From Euryodendron excelsum (taxonomy: Eukaryota; Streptophyta; Magnoliopsida; Ericales; Pentaphylacaceae), in contig CM065378.1 of NCBI GenBank assembly GCA_033060915.1, forward strand, positions 8,750,001 through 8,814,000: a stretch of DNA of 64,000 nucleotides, written 5' to 3'. The translations under genes were made by a program, and so were the position numbers. This document shows positions 60,703 to 64,000 of the stretch, one piece after another. The notes beneath the pieces are model-generated. The model was not told the origin of the DNA, made no database searches, and was given only the letters and a program-made list of their open reading frames with translations. The first letter of the stretch is position 1. Each line of letters opens with the position of its first letter.

Positions 60703-61677
60703 TGATAATGCAACTATCTCGTGTTGGCTTGCCTCCAGGTTCGGGATGAACTGTTCTTTGGTCGGCCGGTAATTTCCTGCACCAAAACCCACCGGTGTGA
60801 TGGGAGCCAATGCCCCTCAGGTGTTCAAGTTAGATTCAAGGGGATTCTAGCGCTGGAGAGAAAGATATTCAGGGTTGTGTATTGTTTTTCATACCTGTGA
60901 AAGGGATGAATTTTCCCCTTGTATGCTTGCATGGTGGAGCTAGGTGGTCTCTCCACGTGGCGGTCTCCGGGTGAGGGATCAGGATGGTGTCAGAACACTC
61001 GAGTGGACCATCCCCACACTCCAAGGTGGCGTGTGTCAGAGCGGTGTCAAGGGAGTGGGGGTTGATCGCAAGTACACGCCCACGCCCCTGATGCGTGTCA
61101 GGGCGACCGGTGTCAGAAGTGGGCCCCACAGGCTTAGTCGGGCGCCGACCCGATCGGCAAATAGTTACGGCCATCTGCTCGGCTCTGGACATCGAGGACG
61201 ATTAGGAGGGGAGACCCGGTCAGGGGACGACCGGGTGTACTGGACGCCGCTCCCAGTCTGGTTAGGAAATCCTCATCACCAGATGCCCCCAATTCATCTG
61301 GCCATCTGTTCGGGGTCAGAGGAATTTCTTCGGACGGCCCGACCACGAAACACGGAAAGCATTTATAGCGGGGGCGGCGTAATAATGACTTGAGTTGTCC
61401 CTTAACTTCACATGCCCCCATGTGGCGGCCAAGGATTGGTTGTCAGTAGTCAAAAAGACATATCGCATCTCGGCCGTTAATGTCCCGTCATCGAGGGCCA
61501 TCTGGACCATTGATTTCAAAGGTGTGGGGGGGAGTTTTGTAAGGCAGTTGTCCCTGATTTCAACCTCATTACTTTTTGCCAAATACGCAAAGAGAGAGAG
61601 AGAGGAATTAAACTCACTTTGTCGTCGCCCACGCCACCATCATCGTCCCCGTCGTCTCCAACCAGTCAAAGGGTGCC
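60703..61677 (+). mobile_element. GC-rich 5' region of a gypsy-type transposon (candidate LTR)
   Basis: At 60703 the sequence leaves the unit 1 match and begins TGATAATGCAAC; from about 60.72 kb it is markedly more GC-rich than the rest of the window. Several 'gtgtcag' and 'gtgtcaag' motifs occur at 60985-61115. A TG start at an insertion point, followed by a multi-exon transposon gene, suggests the 5' LTR or leader of an LTR retrotransposon, but I could not find its partner, a primer-binding site or an LTR end. The ORFs at 60869-61582 show no known domain. Confidence 0.45.
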
Positions 61678-64000
61678 ATGCTTCTAGTTTCACCACTGGC
61701 TTGCTTCGAAAATCGCCGCCGGTGCTTCGAAACGCGGTAAGTCTCACCTTCTGGTTGTATGCACTGGTTTATTACTCGCTGTGTGTCCATTTTTTAGGGA
61801 AGGGGGGCAGATTCTCGACCTTTCGAGGTTTGTTGACAGGCCGGAATTCTTAGAATCCGTCCTTGGGGATTTGTGCGAGTTGTTTAGGCCAGTGTTTGAC
61901 AGGATTGAGGGCTGTAGGCCTCTCGGCAAAATGTCAAATCTAGAGAGGGTTAGTTCAGATTCGGAGGAGGCCGGTTCCAATGGGTATCGGGTAGAGAGAC
62001 ATCGGGTCTAGGATGAAGCCTCTGTGGGGAACTCCAGGGGATCCCAGGGGGTTTCAGAGTTAGGGGAGGCCGGAGCTGCCCACTCTGGTGTCGGGGAAGA
62101 ATGGGACCAATCCACCGAGGTCACTGCTCAGGCCCCTGAGGTCGAGCCAGGGGAGGAGGATGCCCTCGAGTATGAGGCGGTGGGGGTCTCCTCCTTCCTT
62201 GATAGGGAGAAAGTTGTTGCCCTTCGGCGGGCATACCAGATCCCGAAGGGGGTTAGGTGTAGGGTTCCCAACCCTAGGAATTGGTCGTGTTCGCCCAGGG
62301 AGGGGGAAATAACGATCTTCGAGGGCGCGCTGGCAGGTGGCCTTCACTTGTCGTTCCCTCGACCAGTTAGGGAGATTTTACAGAGGTTACGCCTCTCTCT
62401 GGGATAGCTATCGCCGAACGCCTGGCGGATCATGGCGGGCTGCATGATCCTCTGGCAAATCGTCCATAGGAAGGACGTGACACCAGAGGAATTCTCCTAT
62501 TGCTACAGGCCAACCGAGCGCGGGAAAGGATACTGGTACTTCTTGGGTCGGTCAACAGGGCTCGACCTGGTCGGCGAGCTTCCTTCTTCACACAAGAACT
62601 GGAAGGACCGGTTCTTCTTCATTAGCAGAGAGGGCTGGGAGTTTGCCACTGGGAGACAGACTTCTCTGCTCGGATCCCCAGGCGATAGGGTTATCCGAGT
62701 AAGAAGGGTATGTTCTTTTTCCCGAGTCTCCCCTTTTTTCATTGCGCTTATGTCACCCGTTCTGACTGAGGTGTGCTACAGGTGTCAGGTCAGGTTAAGC
62801 CCTTTCTATTAGCCGAGCATAAGGCGGCCGTAGAGGCAGTCAAAAAGTACGAGTTTTGGGCCGCCAAAGACTTGGTGACTATCGAGGCACTCGCATAATA
62901 CCTCCTGGGGCCCGAACCGAGCAGAGAAGCCTTAGTTGCAGAACATGAGAGGAGTGAGTACCTTTTTGCTTCCGTTATGCTGGTCGCTTTCTGACACTTC
63001 TAGTTATTCTTTGCAGATCGCCAGTTTACCACTGTCACTCAGACCGACGCTGCAGTGGTCCAGCTAGGTCCCCAAGCATCCCAACCAACTGTTGACCCGG
63101 GCGCCATGAGCTTTGACATCAACTATCTCGCCAGGAAGAGGGCGGCGGCGGCTGGCGCCTCAGGATCGAAGCGCCAGAAAACCGCCGAGGCTACCGAGGA
63201 ACTCCCCCCTCCTCCCCCTCCTCCTCCTCCTCCTCCTCCGAAGAAGGCATTCCCCCAAAAGGGCAAGGGGCAGGCATCCGTGGTCGTTCGGCCTCCCCCA
63301 GGGTATTCGGAGGGATCACAGCCGAGGCGTGGCATGGTCGTTCCGGCAAACTCCCAAGCCCGTACCGGTCCAGCTGCTTCCGCCCTGACCAACATCATCG
63401 ACAGCTCGGACGTGGCTTGGGAAAGAGCAGCTGAGGCAGTAAGGCCTTCGGACATCACGAGGCTAAGTAAGCATCCCAATTCGCGGTTGGTCAGAGATGC
63501 CAACCACGACCTGTTTAAGGTGAGCCCCTGTTCGTCATCAACCTTTACGTAGTCTATTTCTAAGTTCTAATCGTTTGGTTTTCAGTCTCTTGCCAAGGTC
63601 ATGGTGTTGGGTGACCGCCTAGGAATTTCAGAAAATGCCCTCCAAAAGAAGAAGGCGGCCAGCTCGGTGCTCGTCCAGGAGGTGCAAACGCCGAAGGGCG
63701 ATGTCTCAACTGCTCGTGCAGAAAAGGACTCAGCCCTCGAGGAGCTCCAGTCGGCTCGAGCCGACAACGAAAAGCTCGTTAGGCAGGCCAACAAGCTGCT
63801 ACTGAGCTTCTCGGCTAAGGAGGCCAAAAGGCACAAGCTAGAGAAAACAGTGGCAGCTCATGGCGAGAAACTCAAAAAGGCAATGGCTGAGGCCGTTGAG
63901 GAGTTCAAGAAAGGGGATGACTTCCAGGGCTTGCTGGAGCCTACTTTCCTCATGGGCTTCGAGGCGGCTCGAAAACAAGAGTCCAAGAAATATCCCGAGT
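61678..64000 (+). pseudogene. Gypsy-type transposon gag-like gene, split, with three stops
   Basis: Exons consistent in frame: 61678-61736, 61798-62707, 62782-62953, 63017-63519, 63586 to the window end, with GT-AG junctions between them. The second exon contains FEGALAGGLHLSFPRPV, then LSPNAWRIMAGCMILW and KNWKDRFFFIS, the pattern of the plant 'putative gypsy-type transposon' domain (Transposase_28-like). Exon 4 has a basic segment (ARKRAAAAGASGSKRQK), a 12-residue proline run and QARTG; exon 5 is a charged, leucine-rich coiled coil ending LMGFEAARKQES. Stops at 62009-62011 (TAG), 62405-62407 (TAG) and 62896-62898 (TAA) interrupt the frame. No pol domain is within the window; it would lie to the right. 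The first exon is the weakest call. Confidence 0.7.

Noticed and set aside
61134..61582. Minus-strand ORFs in the GC-rich region (also 60869-61192, 62060-62347)
   Set aside because: Long ORFs are expected by chance in GC-rich DNA; no domain is seen, and the + strand has the splice-consistent gene.
1..64000. A metabolic gene cluster or novel defence system
   Set aside because: The only host genes visible are RAD23 and the NPF3-type family; everything else recognised is transposon, plastid-derived or repeat DNA.

Overview
This is AT-rich nuclear DNA from a flowering plant, most likely a eudicot. Supporting signs are split genes with GT-AG introns, plant NRT1/PTR transporters, a plant RAD23 terminus, Ty1-copia and other retroelements, hAT remnants, MITE-like elements, long CT microsatellites and a scrap of plastid DNA. 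I see no bacterial operon, CRISPR array or complete RNA gene.

Layout. 1-313: last exon of a RAD23-type ubiquitin-receptor gene on the + strand, then its 3' UTR. About 0.8-12.4 kb: gene-poor, AT-rich DNA with diverged repeats, a 146-bp tandem repeat, a LINE RNase H remnant and MITE-like elements. About 12.4-60.7 kb: a three-unit tandem array built around one gene, an NPF3-type (NRT1/PTR family 3.1-like) transporter. Unit 1 is about 12.4-28.7 kb (gene 17947-24151), unit 2 about 29.96-38.5 kb (pseudogene 33496-38120), and unit 3 about 38.9-60.7 kb (gene 50645-56259). Each gene has four exons of 76, 218, 560 and 886 nt (885 in copy 2). Copies 1 and 3 are intact at 579 codons each. Copy 2 has a 1-bp deletion in exon 4 and a weaker third splice donor.

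Units 1 and 3 are near-identical over about 16 kb although unit 2 lies between them, and unit 2 is an older, more diverged relative. Unit 3 was later split by a 6.1-kb Ty1-copia element (41471-47590) with both LTRs, a near-perfect target duplication and a decayed pol gene. Unit 2 carries a 1.6-kb solo LTR with a perfect 5-bp target duplication, and a piece of plastid rpoB in intron 3. A hAT transposase tail lies downstream of genes 1 and 3 and predates their duplication.

60.7-64 kb: composition changes abruptly to GC-rich. A + strand, multi-exon 'gypsy-type transposon' gene starts here, has three in-frame stops and runs off the window. It begins exactly where the match between units 1 and 3 ends, so the true right end of the duplication is hidden.

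The functional content is therefore a local nitrate/nitrite/hormone transporter (NPF3) gene family being remodelled by tandem duplication and transposons. I found no clearly new biochemical system. The most informative observations are the order of duplication events, the plastid insertion, the solo LTR rich in WRKY-core motifs, and the repeat-mediated differences between the two young gene copies.
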